Positions 1-8,351 are shown, counted from the stretch's first letter. The stretch is DNA of 64,000 bases from Nevskiaceae bacterium (GCA_004298465.1 SCRT01000005.1:150001-214000); one strand, 5' to 3'. The notes: a model not told the origin generated them from the sequence alone. Numbers and translations: made by a program.

Positions 1-336
1 AGTACAGCCGCTGCCCATCCGCGTGCCGAAACCGACGAGCAGTCCGGCCAGGATCATGAGCGGCCAGCCAACCTGCAGGTCGACGCTGAAATGCGTACCA
101 GGCAGGCCGTTCGGCACCAGGAAATAAATGTAGAGCACGGCTCCGAGGACCAGCCCACCAAGGTAGTACCAGCGCCAGGCGCGGTCGCCCGGTGTGACGT
201 TCAATACCGCCCCGTGAACAATGCCGCTGATGCCGGTGACGCGACCATACAGCCACAGCCAAGCCACCGTTGCACAGCCGATCAGCACACCGCCCACCAA
301 ACCTTCAATCGGGGTAAATATCGTGATCGTTTCCAT
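1..336 (-). CDS. YeeE/YedE family sulfur-compound transporter, C-terminus beyond window edge
   Basis: Only the first 112 residues are visible; the gene runs off the left edge. The start is the ATG at 336-334, with GGAG eight bases upstream. The N-terminus is hydrophobic (METITIFTPIEGLVGG) and the visible part ends in GFGTRMGSGCT, the Gly-rich motif ending in Cys typical of YeeE/YedE (TsuA-type) inner-membrane proteins. Known members carry thiosulfate or related sulfur compounds through conserved cysteines. It lies downstream of the CsoR-family repressor gene, separated by 132 bp, on the same strand. Two half-size relatives lie at 5543-6762. Substrate is inferred from family and context. Confidence 0.8.
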   Translation of the reverse strand, partial: METITIFTPIEGLVGGVLIGCATVAWLWLYGRVTGISGIVHGAVLNVTPGDRAWRWYYLGGLVLGAVLYIYFLVPNGLPGTHFSVDLQVGWPLMILAGLLVGFGTRMGSGCT

Positions 337-468
337 ATTGCGAACTCCAGTCGGGCTCGTGTGCCCGGCATCCTGCGCACCAGTTTTGCGAAGTGGCCCC
401 GTGCCTGTTCCACACGGCCGCCGAGGGTCGCCGGCAGGAGAGGCTGTAAAAGGAAATCCGGTTTTAAC

Positions 469-747
469 CTAGCCGTACTTCGAAAGAATGCGCGTCACGG
501 CAGCGACGGCTTCGTACTGGCCGCCGACGTCATCGCCACTCTTTCCGAGTTCCTGCTCCATGCTGCAGGCGATCATCTCGTAGAACGCCCGGTCGAGGGC
601 ACGCCGTGCTGCCGTCATCTGGCGGGCGATGTCTTCGCAGGGTTCCCGTACCTGGATCATGCGTTGTATGCCGCGCAACTGACCTTCGACACGGCGCAGC
701 CGTGCCACCATGTTGTCGCGCTTGACGTCCTGAACTGCAGCATCCAT
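469..747 (-). CDS. CsoR/DUF156-family transcriptional repressor
   Basis: A 92-residue all-helical repressor of the CsoR/CstR/FrmR family, recognised by RLRRVEGQLRGIQRM and the following helix with Cys37 (REPCEDIARQ). I chose the ATG at 747 because it gives the usual family length; an in-frame extension upstream is possible. The second sensor position differs from known types. Residues aligned with CsoR His61 and Cys65 are Ser and Glu, but Cys61 lies one residue before the His position. It therefore has two cysteines in an unusual spacing, more compatible with persulfide sensing (CstR-like) than with Cu(I) binding by Cys-His-Cys. It sits next to a YeeE/YedE gene and has a palindrome upstream that recurs at the yedE and soxC promoters. 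Confidence 0.88.
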   Translation of the reverse strand: MDAAVQDVKRDNMVARLRRVEGQLRGIQRMIQVREPCEDIARQMTAARRALDRAFYEMIACSMEQELGKSGDDVGGQYEAVAAVTRILSKYG

Positions 748-793
748 ATCCACAACCCCGAGCCACCACCTGAGTCGGCGCACATGTTACTGC

Positions 794-807
794 TACCTCT
801 ATGGGTA
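794..807. promoter_or_regulatory. Putative CsoR-family operator (copy 1)
   Basis: The inverted repeat TACC-TCTATG-GGTA lies 47 bp upstream of the csoR-like start. The same TACC-N6-GGTA layout occurs at 6827-6840 and nearly so at 26510-26523. Suggests autoregulation; inferred from sequence only. Confidence 0.5.
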
Positions 808-809
808 TT

Positions 810-828
810 TACTAATAACTATTTAGTA
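810..828. promoter_or_regulatory. AT-rich inverted repeat upstream of csoR-like gene
   Basis: TACTAA, seven bases, TTAGTA: perfect 6-bp arms directly next to the putative CsoR operator, in an AT-rich stretch between the DUF302-like gene and the repressor gene. It could be part of the repressor promoter or a second binding site. No clear -35/-10 pair could be assigned. Confidence 0.3.
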
Positions 829-859
829 GCTTGGACCCTTGTAACGGGAAGAAAGTTCT

Positions 860-1795
860 TTACATGAAGCCGCCAGAATCTTTGGTTTCGCCCCCCACAA
901 CCTCTTTCAGCAGTTTCTCGATAGCACTCGGGGAACTGATGATCTTGCCAAATGTCACCATCGTCAGGTCGGGATGCCACACCGCCATGCGGAACCGCAT
1001 GTGCAAGGCGACCGCGTCGCTGCCATCCACGAGGATCTCATAAGGCAGATAGGCTGTGGTCTTCTCTGCGAAATTCGGGTCGATCATCTGCCCCAGGATA
1101 TGGCCGTCATTCGCCGCATCGTCCTTGACCTGAGCCCGTGAAACACCAATCAGCGTCTGCTGCGTTCCCGAGATGTCGAGCCGATAGATGAACGCCGCGC
1201 CTCCGACATGGGCCTTAAGATTGTCTTCGATCGCCTGTACGGTCACCTCGTGAGAGCCGCGCGTACCGAGCCGGTAGACGTCCTTGAAATATTCCATGCC
1301 GATCATGTAGTGGTATTTCGCGAGGTCTTCCGCTGTACGCCCGTCCTTCGTACCGAACGTCGATTGGACACCGAGCGCAGTCTTCAATGCCGCTGCGACA
1401 TCGGCATAATCCGTCCCGAGCTGATACGCGGCAGCGAGATAGGCCGGATTCAGGTAGGAGATCTGGATCTTGCCGTCGACTTCCGTCAACGCGACACGCT
1501 CCACGGCACCGAACCCGCCCATGCGCTTCGCGGCGGCAGCTGCCTTGAGCATGGCGTCATTCGTGATGATGATTACCTGGGCACCGGCATACGGGCTGTA
1601 GCTCCCCTCGATCTTGAACCCTGCGGCCTCCAGCTTCGAGGTCACAGCAGCCGTCTGGGCCTGTAAGTTCCCGGTAGCGGCGTTCGCCATCACGTAAGGC
1701 TGCAGCCCAACATCGGCATGGGCGTTTCCGACACCAGCCAGCATGGCCAGCAGCACGCCCAGCAACCTCGTTGCCCTGATCAATTCCACTTTCAT
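860..1795 (-). CDS. Exported DUF302-like protein
   Basis: A 311-residue protein with a clear Sec signal peptide (hydrophobic to residue 24, likely cleavage after AHA at about 27). Its C-terminal third (HMRFRMAVWHPDLTMVTF) resembles DUF302 proteins, as does the separate exported protein at 8409-8936. GAGG precedes the ATG, and the gene starts 18 bp after the stop of the FadL-type gene, so the two are one transcription unit. No catalytic motif is visible. Genes like this recur near sulfur-oxidation loci, so a periplasmic role in sulfur handling is plausible but unproven. Confidence 0.65.
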   Translation of the reverse strand: MKVELIRATRLLGVLLAMLAGVGNAHADVGLQPYVMANAATGNLQAQTAAVTSKLEAAGFKIEGSYSPYAGAQVIIITNDAMLKAAAAAKRMGGFGAVERVALTEVDGKIQISYLNPAYLAAAYQLGTDYADVAAALKTALGVQSTFGTKDGRTAEDLAKYHYMIGMEYFKDVYRLGTRGSHEVTVQAIEDNLKAHVGGAAFIYRLDISGTQQTLIGVSRAQVKDDAANDGHILGQMIDPNFAEKTTAYLPYEILVDGSDAVALHMRFRMAVWHPDLTMVTFGKIISSPSAIEKLLKEVVGGETKDSGGFM

Positions 1796-1813
1796 GTCAT
1801 TCGCCTCAAACGG

Positions 1814-3379
1814 TCATTCAAACCGGTAGGTAAAGCCGACTGCCGCCCGGAACTGCCGCATGTAAAGCCGGATGGTCTGATCGTTGGGATCGTGGCTGGC
1901 GTCAAATGCCAGGCCGACCGGCGTGCCGTTCTGCGCCAGCGCGATGGAACCGGGAGCATTGCTCAGCGGGTTCTGGCCATAGACGGAATGTCCGAAGGCA
2001 TACACGAAAGCCGTTTCCAGCGTGAGGGCGTGCGTCAACTCGTAGGACACCCCACCCGTCAGGTGATTTTCGATGAGGCCCGGGGCCAGGATGTTGAACA
2101 GGATGTTGTTCGCCCTGACCGGCTGCTTCGTGAAGCTGTAGCCCGCCCGCAGTTTCAGATGCCCGTACTTGAACTGGTAGCCGAACTTGTAGACGCTCAT
2201 TGCCTGCCAGCCGAAACCAGGGCCGGAGGACGAACCGAGGCATGACGCATTGGAAGCCGTGGAACCTTCCACGCCGCCCGTGAGTTTCGCCAGCAGGCGG
2301 GGTACCGCGCAGTTGTTCGCGAAATCGTTCGCATCGAGATTGTTCCCAACGGATTTGATCTCGTTGTAGAAAATGCGCTGGAAGTCGAACAGGAAACGGT
2401 GCGCCTCCCACGGATGGATCTGGATGCCAATGTTGTAATTCGACGGAATGTCAAAGTTTCCATGGTCCGCGAACAGCCCAGCATATTTGCGGAAGGGCGT
2501 CATGAACACGTGGGACTGGTACGACGCGCCCACGCCCAGGCCGGGGATGACACTCCACAGCACGCCGACACGGACGCCGCCCCCGAATGAGTAGCTGTAA
2601 CCGTTGTCGGTCACCTCCCCCGGGTCGTTCGAGAACTGCCGGAACGCAGCCAGCCCGCTGGCTTTGAAACGCTGCGCAGCAATCAGCGGTTCGATGCCTA
2701 CCGAGAAGTTGGGCGTGATCTTGCGCGAGTAGTACGGCGCGATGAACATCTGGATCAAATCCACGCCGGCGATGGTATGCGAGGAACTATCGCCGCAGAA
2801 ACCCAGCGTGTCGGTCTGCCCCGGCAACGGCGATCCACCTCCGAATGGGCCCTCGCACTGAACCTGGAAAACCGGCAGCACCCCACCGACCGGCAGGCCG
2901 GTCAGGCCGAGCGGCAGATTCTGACCAAAAGTCGCACTGCCGCCGTTGTACTTGGTGTTCAATCCACCATTGCCGTACATCGCGATGCCGACGCTGGTGT
3001 TGTCATCCCAGCGGTAGTTGTACGTCATCCCGGGAATATAGAAATGGCGGTTTACGCTGCGCCGGGCCCCGTTCGTCGGATCCACGTTCAGGATACCGGT
3101 GCCGGCACCCGCGCCCCGCGGGAAGGCCTCGAAAGAACGTTGTGGCTCGAACAGGCTGAAGCTGAACATGAACTGGGTTCTGGTCCAGGCCGGGCCGGCC
3201 GGATTCAGCGTCGCCACGCCGGCATCCTCGACCATCGCGGTACCAGCACCCCCCATTGCCATCTGCTGCAGCGACATGCCGCCGACGAAATAGCCGTTTG
3301 TTGCCCAGGCCATCGCCGGAAACGCACCCGCCAACATCGTGAGTGCCCCTTTCCATCCTGAATGCCACTTGTCGTGCAC
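1814..3379 (-). CDS. FadL/OMPP1-type outer-membrane channel
   Basis: A 521-residue outer-membrane beta-barrel. The N-terminus after the signal peptide (cleavage near AWA-TNGYF) carries the FadL-family hatch motif, with GxxxxxMAMGGAGTA and NPAGPAW. The remainder alternates aromatic-rich strands, ending in FTYRFE. I prefer the GTG at 3379, preceded by AAGGGG, over an upstream start that would add 26 charged residues before the signal peptide. FadL proteins pass hydrophobic compounds through a lateral opening. In this sulfur locus the cargo might be polysulfur or organosulfur compounds, which is inference. Cotranscribed with the DUF302-like gene. Confidence 0.85.
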   Translation of the reverse strand: MHDKWHSGWKGALTMLAGAFPAMAWATNGYFVGGMSLQQMAMGGAGTAMVEDAGVATLNPAGPAWTRTQFMFSFSLFEPQRSFEAFPRGAGAGTGILNVDPTNGARRSVNRHFYIPGMTYNYRWDDNTSVGIAMYGNGGLNTKYNGGSATFGQNLPLGLTGLPVGGVLPVFQVQCEGPFGGGSPLPGQTDTLGFCGDSSSHTIAGVDLIQMFIAPYYSRKITPNFSVGIEPLIAAQRFKASGLAAFRQFSNDPGEVTDNGYSYSFGGGVRVGVLWSVIPGLGVGASYQSHVFMTPFRKYAGLFADHGNFDIPSNYNIGIQIHPWEAHRFLFDFQRIFYNEIKSVGNNLDANDFANNCAVPRLLAKLTGGVEGSTASNASCLGSSSGPGFGWQAMSVYKFGYQFKYGHLKLRAGYSFTKQPVRANNILFNILAPGLIENHLTGGVSYELTHALTLETAFVYAFGHSVYGQNPLSNAPGSIALAQNGTPVGLAFDASHDPNDQTIRLYMRQFRAAVGFTYRFE

Positions 3380-3463
3380 AGCCGTCCCCTTATGTTGTTC
3401 AGTCTTGATCGCGGCGCGCAGTCTAGGCTTGTGTCCCTGGTTGTCCACGCCAGTCAAGAGAAA

Positions 3464-3541
3464 CTTCTATCCATAGAAGCTCGCCACATAACCCGACCCC
3501 GTTACCCGAGCCCTTTGCTTCGGCACGAAACCGGGTCACGG
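3464..3541 (-). other. Intergenic stem-loops between rhodanese and fadL-type genes
   Basis: Two structures lie between the rhodanese stop and the FadL-type start. One is CTTCTAT-CC-ATAGAAG at 3464-3479. The other has arms CCGTTACCCG (3499-3508) and CGGGTCACGG (3532-3541), 9 of 10 paired, and overlaps the rhodanese stop codon. The second could attenuate transcription, but no T-tract follows it. Confidence 0.3.
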
Positions 3542-4537
3542 ATACAACTTGGCAGGCGCTGTAGGCCGACCTTCCATTGCCCATTCCAGCATCGATCCGT
3601 CATACAAGCGTGTACTGCCGACCGCCATGACCTCATTCAGCACGAACCATGCGCCGGAGGCGAGATGCCCGGTATTGCAATACGTTATGGCAGGCTTCTT
3701 CGGATCGATGCCGAGCTCAGGAAGCAACTTGGTGTACTGCGCCGGCGTCATGAAGTAACTGGCCGCGCCCTCAGTGCGCACGATGGCATCGGTAGGAAAG
3801 CTGCGCGCGCCCGCGATATGGCCAAACTCGGATACCACCGGATTCTTCGAGATACCGAGGAACTGGGCAGTGGGACGGGCATCCACGAGTTGCGATCCGG
3901 CGGTTTGAGCCTTGACGACATCGGCACTCGTGGCCAGCCAGCGCCGGTCCGCCGGCTTTGCCGTCCAGTTCCCGACTTTCTTCGTCGCAGCGCGCGTTTC
4001 GACTTCGTAGCCTGCCTGCAGCCAGCCTGCCGTCCCGCCGTTCAGGACCGCGACATTCACGGCCCCGTAAGTCTTCAAGGTCCACAACAGGCGCGTCGCC
4101 ATATCCAGATCGCCAGCATCGCTGCCCCGCGACGTGATGACGAGGGGATGGCCGTCATCCACGCCGGCAGCACGCATCACCGCCTGGAATTGATCGGCGG
4201 TCGGCAACATGGCCGGGATCTTGCGCCCATCGACTTTCTGCGTCGTGCGGATCGCACTGAATGTGACCAGCCGCGCACCGGGGATGTGCCCGCCGGCCGC
4301 AACCAGCGGCGTCACGCCTGCCTTGTTGCGGATACCGAACTTTGGCGCGCTCGTGAACTGCGCGGGATCGGCCAATACATCGACGACCGTTACCCCGGCG
4401 AGATGCTCGTGAAGCCACTGGGCCGACACCAGCGGCCCCGGCAAGGCCGCATTGACCGGGCCCATGCCCAGCACCGCCATGCCCATCGCCCCGATCAGAA
4501 CACTCCAGTGCTTAACGCCATCCCTCATGCCATTCAT
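3536..4537 (-). CDS. Exported tandem-rhodanese sulfurtransferase
   Basis: A 333-residue SseA-like protein with a signal peptide (about 1-30, ending VNA) and two rhodanese domains. The C-terminal active loop is CNTGHLA with catalytic Cys about residue 287. The N-terminal domain has Ser/Gly (TSRGSDAG) in place of the loop Cys, as usual for the inactive half. I chose the ATG at 4537 because AGGTGA lies five bases upstream; an ATG at 4570 overlapping the previous stop is possible. Such enzymes move sulfane sulfur from thiosulfate or mercaptopyruvate to thiol or cyanide acceptors. A close paralogue is at 7323-8351. Confidence 0.88.
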   Translation of the reverse strand: MNGMRDGVKHWSVLIGAMGMAVLGMGPVNAALPGPLVSAQWLHEHLAGVTVVDVLADPAQFTSAPKFGIRNKAGVTPLVAAGGHIPGARLVTFSAIRTTQKVDGRKIPAMLPTADQFQAVMRAAGVDDGHPLVITSRGSDAGDLDMATRLLWTLKTYGAVNVAVLNGGTAGWLQAGYEVETRAATKKVGNWTAKPADRRWLATSADVVKAQTAGSQLVDARPTAQFLGISKNPVVSEFGHIAGARSFPTDAIVRTEGAASYFMTPAQYTKLLPELGIDPKKPAITYCNTGHLASGAWFVLNEVMAVGSTRLYDGSMLEWAMEGRPTAPAKLYP

Positions 4538-4566
4538 GGTTCTCACCTGCATCTCACCCGGATTCT

Positions 4567-5220
4567 TCATCCATCCAGCGCTTCGATCTGGGAAGCAATG
4601 GACACCGGACAGCGGCTCAAGACGTGCAGCTCGCGATCTTCAAGCGTATGCGCGCGGCCGGGCGCTGCGGCAATGCGCCGATCGCGCTCCATCAACAACC
4701 ATTCGATCTGCGGCGAAAACAAGCGGATCAACGATGCCAGCCAGCGATCCACATTGCGCCGGGGGCGGCCCGTGTCCAAGCGGAAATCGCGTATGGCCGC
4801 CATGACTTCCCGGGCCGGCCGCATGCGTTCGCCCGTAACCCAACGGTTCACCGTGCAGGCGCTGACCGGCAATCCGTGCGCGTCGATCGACAGCGCGACA
4901 ATGTGCGTCACGGGTTCTGCACGAGAAGGCTGCAGAAACACGTGAAAATGCCCGTGCTCATCATCAACCTGCGGCTGAACGACATGAGCGTGGTAGTAGT
5001 AGCAGGCGCCGCCGCGCTCATCATGTGCATCGCGTGCCGGGTAATGCTTCCACCACGCAAACGACGCTCCGTGTTGCAGTGTGGTCACTGCATTGCGCCC
5101 ACGCTTGGCAAAATAATGCGTCAGGTCGATGCATTCCCACGCAGCCGCTGTTACTACGGCTCGTCTTTCCGGGGTCAACGCCCGGATCAACGAAGAGGCC
5201 ATGGAGAGAGACGTGGTCAT
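4567..5220 (-). CDS. Conserved hypothetical protein (possibly DUF6969)
   Basis: A 217-residue soluble protein with no signal peptide. Recognisable stretches are GHFHVFL, THIVALSIDAHGLP and FTVNRWVTGE-like (CTVNRWVTGE). These resemble a conserved family I tentatively recall as DUF6969; I cannot assign an activity. Several His and Tyr residues (YYYHAHVV, HGHFH) could bind a metal. Its stop overlaps the alternative start of the exported rhodanese, so the two are probably cotranscribed and translationally coupled. Confidence 0.6.
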   Translation of the reverse strand: MTTSLSMASSLIRALTPERRAVVTAAAWECIDLTHYFAKRGRNAVTTLQHGASFAWWKHYPARDAHDERGGACYYYHAHVVQPQVDDEHGHFHVFLQPSRAEPVTHIVALSIDAHGLPVSACTVNRWVTGERMRPAREVMAAIRDFRLDTGRPRRNVDRWLASLIRLFSPQIEWLLMERDRRIAAAPGRAHTLEDRELHVLSRCPVSIASQIEALDG

Positions 5221-5280
5221 CTTCCAGCTCTGCCCAACATGGCCTTACCTCGAATTACCGATATCAGGACAATGCGAACA

Positions 5281-5526
5281 TCAACGCGTGCCACAGGGGT
5301 TGGACGCCCCGCCGCCCGGCGCACAGGGGTTCTGGGACCCCATCGATTTCGTTCCCGGTGCGCATGGGTTGCCCGGCGCACACGGATTGCTGGTCTGAGC
5401 CGCATGTGCACCTTCAGCCTGCGTCGACGGACCCGAGGAAGGGTTTGAACATGCAGCGGTTGCCAATGCGGCTGCCGCAGCAACTGCCAACGTACGGATT
5501 GCACGCCCAGCGTGTTTCTTGTTCAT
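5281..5526 (-). CDS. Small secreted protein with NPCAPG repeats
   Basis: An 81-residue protein with an N-terminal hydrophobic segment ending ALATAAC, which may be a signal peptide or a weak lipobox. The mature part is low-complexity with four Asn-Pro-Cys units: NPCAPG, NPCAPG, NPCAPG and NPCGTR, separated by short Gly/Ser linkers. Four regularly spaced cysteines in an exported peptide suggest metal binding or thiol chemistry; no function is known to me. GGATGA precedes a run of three ATG codons (5532, 5529, 5526), so the exact start is uncertain by two residues. It follows the YedE pair. Confidence 0.6.
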   Translation of the reverse strand: MNKKHAGRAIRTLAVAAAAALATAACSNPSSGPSTQAEGAHAAQTSNPCAPGNPCAPGTKSMGSQNPCAPGGGASNPCGTR

Positions 5527-5542
5527 CATCATTTCATCCAAA

Positions 5543-6247
5543 TCAGAAGTGTGTGTGCGTCGTATCTGCGGCGCGCGAAGCCACACGCGCCTGCATGACA
5601 GACCCGGATACGGGCGACGGAGCGGGCCCTGCCGAAACAGCGGTGCCAGCGGCCGCAGCCTTGCCGCCATTATCCTGCCCGGCAGCCTGCACCGTCGCGT
5701 CGCTGTGGCGCGTCCGGCGCGTCACAACACCCACACCGATCAGCATGCCTACCATGGCGATGAGGATCAGCCATGCTGGAATATGGAGTAGTTCAGGCAG
5801 CGTCTGCGCCGTCGGACCCTGAGCCGCGGTCAGCATCGGCATCAGCACGTCGTACAGCCCGGCGAAGATGATCGGCCCCAGAATCAGCCCGACGAAGAAC
5901 ACGATGCCGTCCAGATGGCCAGAGGAAAAACCGACGACACACGTCCCCGGGCAATATCCGCCAACACCCATTCCCAGGCCCACGAATGCGCCACCGAGCA
6001 GCGTGGCCCAGAAGAACACAGTGGGGATCCACAATTGTGACAGGGCAATCAATCCTGCCAGTTCGAGGAAATACAGCCCAACGGATGCGACAAGAATGGC
6101 CGTGAACATCACATTGAAGACGGTCCAGTCGCGGAATTGCAGCTGACCGACCAGCTTGCACGGACTACCGAAACCGGCACCTTCCAGGGCAACACCGAAC
6201 AGGACTCCACCGATCAGGCCGGAAAGAACAGGACTTAGGGTCAACAT
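5543..6247 (-). CDS. YeeE/YedE family transporter subunit (half-size B)
   Basis: A 234-residue integral membrane protein with about five hydrophobic segments, followed by a roughly 60-residue Ala/Gly-rich cytoplasmic tail. The key motif is GGYCPGTCVVGFSSGHLDG, with two cysteines typical of YedE. GAGGAGG lies eight bases upstream of the ATG at 6247, which overlaps the stop of the preceding half by one base (TAATG). The two genes together match a full-length YeeE/YedE. Likely imports thiosulfate or a related sulfur species. Confidence 0.85.
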   Translation of the reverse strand: MLTLSPVLSGLIGGVLFGVALEGAGFGSPCKLVGQLQFRDWTVFNVMFTAILVASVGLYFLELAGLIALSQLWIPTVFFWATLLGGAFVGLGMGVGGYCPGTCVVGFSSGHLDGIVFFVGLILGPIIFAGLYDVLMPMLTAAQGPTAQTLPELLHIPAWLILIAMVGMLIGVGVVTRRTRHSDATVQAAGQDNGGKAAAAGTAVSAGPAPSPVSGSVMQARVASRAADTTHTHF

Positions 6248-6762
6248 TACCAGTACCTCCTCATGATCAAGCCTGCAGCCGAGCCGGCAATAAAGAAGCC
6301 GACCAGGAACAGAAAGCCGGCGCTCGCCAGCACTGCAGCGCCCGACAGCCCCAGGCCACTGGTGCAGCCAAGCGAGACGCGCGCACCGAACCCGGACAAC
6401 GTGCCACCGATCAACGCCAGCACGATGCGTTTCTTGCTCGTGGCCAGCGTCGGGCCATCCACTTTCCAGCGGAACCGACCCGACCAGATCGCCGCCCCCA
6501 GGGCGCCCAAGATCACGCCGATGATTTCCCACGTGATCCAGCTGTTCAGCGGATTGCGTCCATTGCCCACAATGTGGCTGAAATACCCGTTGTCCGCCGT
6601 TGCCACAGGCGCAACAGCGCTAGAGCCCGCGGCCGCGATGTTCGTCATGAAACCGGATGCGCCCAACCCGTGCCCCGTCATGACAAACGTCAACAACAAT
6701 GCAAATCCTAGGAAGGCCCCAGCCACATAAGGGTTCCAAAGTGGTTTAGGTGTTCTCCCCAT
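6247..6762 (-). CDS. YeeE/YedE family transporter subunit (half-size A)
   Basis: A 171-residue membrane protein with four predicted spans and the motif GGTLSGFGARVSLGCTSG, the N-terminal Cys motif of the YeeE/YedE family. AGGAGGAAGGAA just upstream fixes the ATG at 6762; longer frames upstream cross the promoter. It is the first gene of a two-gene operon with the half at 5543-6247. A strong promoter with an overlapping palindrome lies at 6822-6851. Likely a sulfur-compound importer of the inner membrane. Confidence 0.85.
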   Translation of the reverse strand: MGRTPKPLWNPYVAGAFLGFALLLTFVMTGHGLGASGFMTNIAAAGSSAVAPVATADNGYFSHIVGNGRNPLNSWITWEIIGVILGALGAAIWSGRFRWKVDGPTLATSKKRIVLALIGGTLSGFGARVSLGCTSGLGLSGAAVLASAGFLFLVGFFIAGSAAGLIMRRYW

Positions 6763-6821
6763 TTCCTTCCTCCTGAGCGCTTGATCCACGCGTCGCTGCA
6801 CACCATCGTTCCTGTGCCAAT

Positions 6822-6851
6822 ACATATACCACTATAGGTATATGTGGTCAA
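6822..6851 (-). promoter_or_regulatory. yedE promoter with embedded CsoR-type operator (copy 2)
   Basis: Minus-strand -35 TTGACC (6851-6846) and -10 TATATG (6828-6823) are 17 bp apart. A palindrome with perfect 9-bp arms, ACATATACC and GGTATATGT around a 6-bp centre (6822-6845), fills the spacer and covers the -10. Its core TACC-ACTATA-GGTA matches the site upstream of the csoR-like gene. A bound repressor would block RNA polymerase. Confidence 0.65.
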
Positions 6852-7322
6852 ACCCAGGCTCTGCCAAGCTCGGAGAGACAGCCCGCCGCAGAATTCCGCG
6901 ATCCTGCTGTATCTGCTCCGGATGAAAAAGCCGGTATCCGCACAGCCGAAACAATGGCTGCGGACAGAGGAAAGTCCGCCCTATAAATACAAGACATGAT
7001 TAGCGATTATTTATGTATTTGTGACACATGGCTCCACACGTGTATCTTTCGCTCGTCCATTGCTTCAGGGCAGCTTCAGGCAATTTGCAAGACGCTCATA
7101 CCGGCTCGTTGTTCTGCAATCCTTGGTATTACGGGTTCGTAACTGGCTACAGCCAGCGTGCCTGAGGGATGAAACATCGGCAGCTTGTTCTAGCCGACAA
7201 GCCCCCCACGAAACGGCAACAGCCCACTTCCTTCGCCCAGAAAAAAAAGGGAACCGGCAGTCTGCATCCACCGGATTCGGGCCCGACACGCCAGCCGCCG
7301 CTTCGCCATCAGGAGTCACTCG
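6852..7322. other. Intergenic leader with alternative stem-loops
   Basis: No convincing gene. It separates the minus-strand yedE operon from the plus-strand rhodanese gene. Two stems that share bases lie at 6937-6979. Stem 1 is TCCG(CA)CAGCC with GGCTGCGGA (6956-6964). Stem 2 is GCGGAC (6960-6965) with GTCCGC (6974-6979). They cannot form together. A possible plus-strand promoter is TTGTGA about 7019 and TATCTT 18 bp later. A further hairpin, GCTTGT-8-ACAAGC, lies near 7181-7200. Confidence 0.35.
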
Positions 7323-8351
7323 ATGCATCCATTCACCTCTCTCCGTCGATCCTCGATCCTGGCGCTGGCCGCGGTCGCAATCCTGGCGCTTCCGACTTTC
7401 GCGGCAGCTGCCATCCAGCTTCCTGGCCCGCTGGTGGATGCGCAGTGGCTGCACGCCCACCTCAATGACGTGACGGTGATCGACGTCCGCAATGATCCAA
7501 AGACGTTCACCACCCCGCCCCGCTACGAAACCCTGAAGAACGGGCAGCGCCGCCTCCTTGCCGTGGGCGGCCACATCCCGGGTTCGCATCTGGTCCGGTT
7601 CGCGGACATCCGCGTGCCGCGCGAGATCGACGGCCGGCAGATCAATTTCATGCGCCCATCCGCCTACGCATTCCAGAGCGTCATGCAGGATTCAGGACTC
7701 ACCGCCGACCGACCCATCATTGTCGTTTCTCCATCCGACACCAACGGTTCGCTGGAAGGCGGAACCGCCTCCATCGATACCGCCGCACGGCTGTACTGGA
7801 CGCTGAAGACCCTGGGCGCCAAGAACATCGCGCTGCTCAACGGCGGCGTCGCCGGCTGGCTGCAATCTGGCTATCCGGTGGAGACCTCGGAACCAGACCT
7901 GATGCCAGGCGACTGGACGGCGCAGAAACCCGACCTGCAGTGGTCTGCCGACACCGGGAACGTCAGCTCGGCGGCCAAGACGGGCACCCAGGTCATCGAT
8001 GCCCGGCCAATGCGGCAATACCTCGGAATCGAGAAAGTGGGCGTCGTATCCAAGTACGGCCACATCCCCGGCGCGCAGGCATTCCCAACCGACTCCATTA
8101 CTCGGCAAGACGGTATCGCCGTCTATTACCTGACCAAGGCCGGCTACGACAAGGTGCTCCCACAACTCGGCATCAGCGCATCCAGGCCGACGATCACCTA
8201 CTGCAATACCGGTCATTTCGCGGCAGGCGCATGGTTCGTGATGAGCCAGATCGTCGGCAACCCGCATACCCGACTCTATGACGGGTCGATGTTGGAATGG
8301 ACGAAAGAGGACCGGCCCGTCACACCCGTCGACGGCACGATCGCGCAATAG
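7323..8351 (+). CDS. Exported tandem-rhodanese sulfurtransferase (paralogue 2)
   Basis: A 342-residue paralogue of the protein at 3536-4537, with the same order: signal peptide (to AAA, about 29), inactive N-terminal rhodanese domain, and C-terminal domain with loop CNTGHFA (Cys about 294). AGGAG lies seven bases before the ATG. It has its own promoter region and, unlike most of this block, is on the plus strand, followed 57 bp later by a DUF302 lipoprotein. Acts on thiosulfate or other sulfane sulfur in the periplasm; the physiological acceptor is unknown. Confidence 0.88.
   Translation: MHPFTSLRRSSILALAAVAILALPTFAAAAIQLPGPLVDAQWLHAHLNDVTVIDVRNDPKTFTTPPRYETLKNGQRRLLAVGGHIPGSHLVRFADIRVPREIDGRQINFMRPSAYAFQSVMQDSGLTADRPIIVVSPSDTNGSLEGGTASIDTAARLYWTLKTLGAKNIALLNGGVAGWLQSGYPVETSEPDLMPGDWTAQKPDLQWSADTGNVSSAAKTGTQVIDARPMRQYLGIEKVGVVSKYGHIPGAQAFPTDSITRQDGIAVYYLTKAGYDKVLPQLGISASRPTITYCNTGHFAAGAWFVMSQIVGNPHTRLYDGSMLEWTKEDRPVTPVDGTIAQ

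Noticed and set aside
6966..6979. GAGGAAAGTCCG, as in RNase P RNA
   Set aside because: Only this short string matches; the rest of the RNase P core is missing, and it is explained by stem 2 of the local hairpins.
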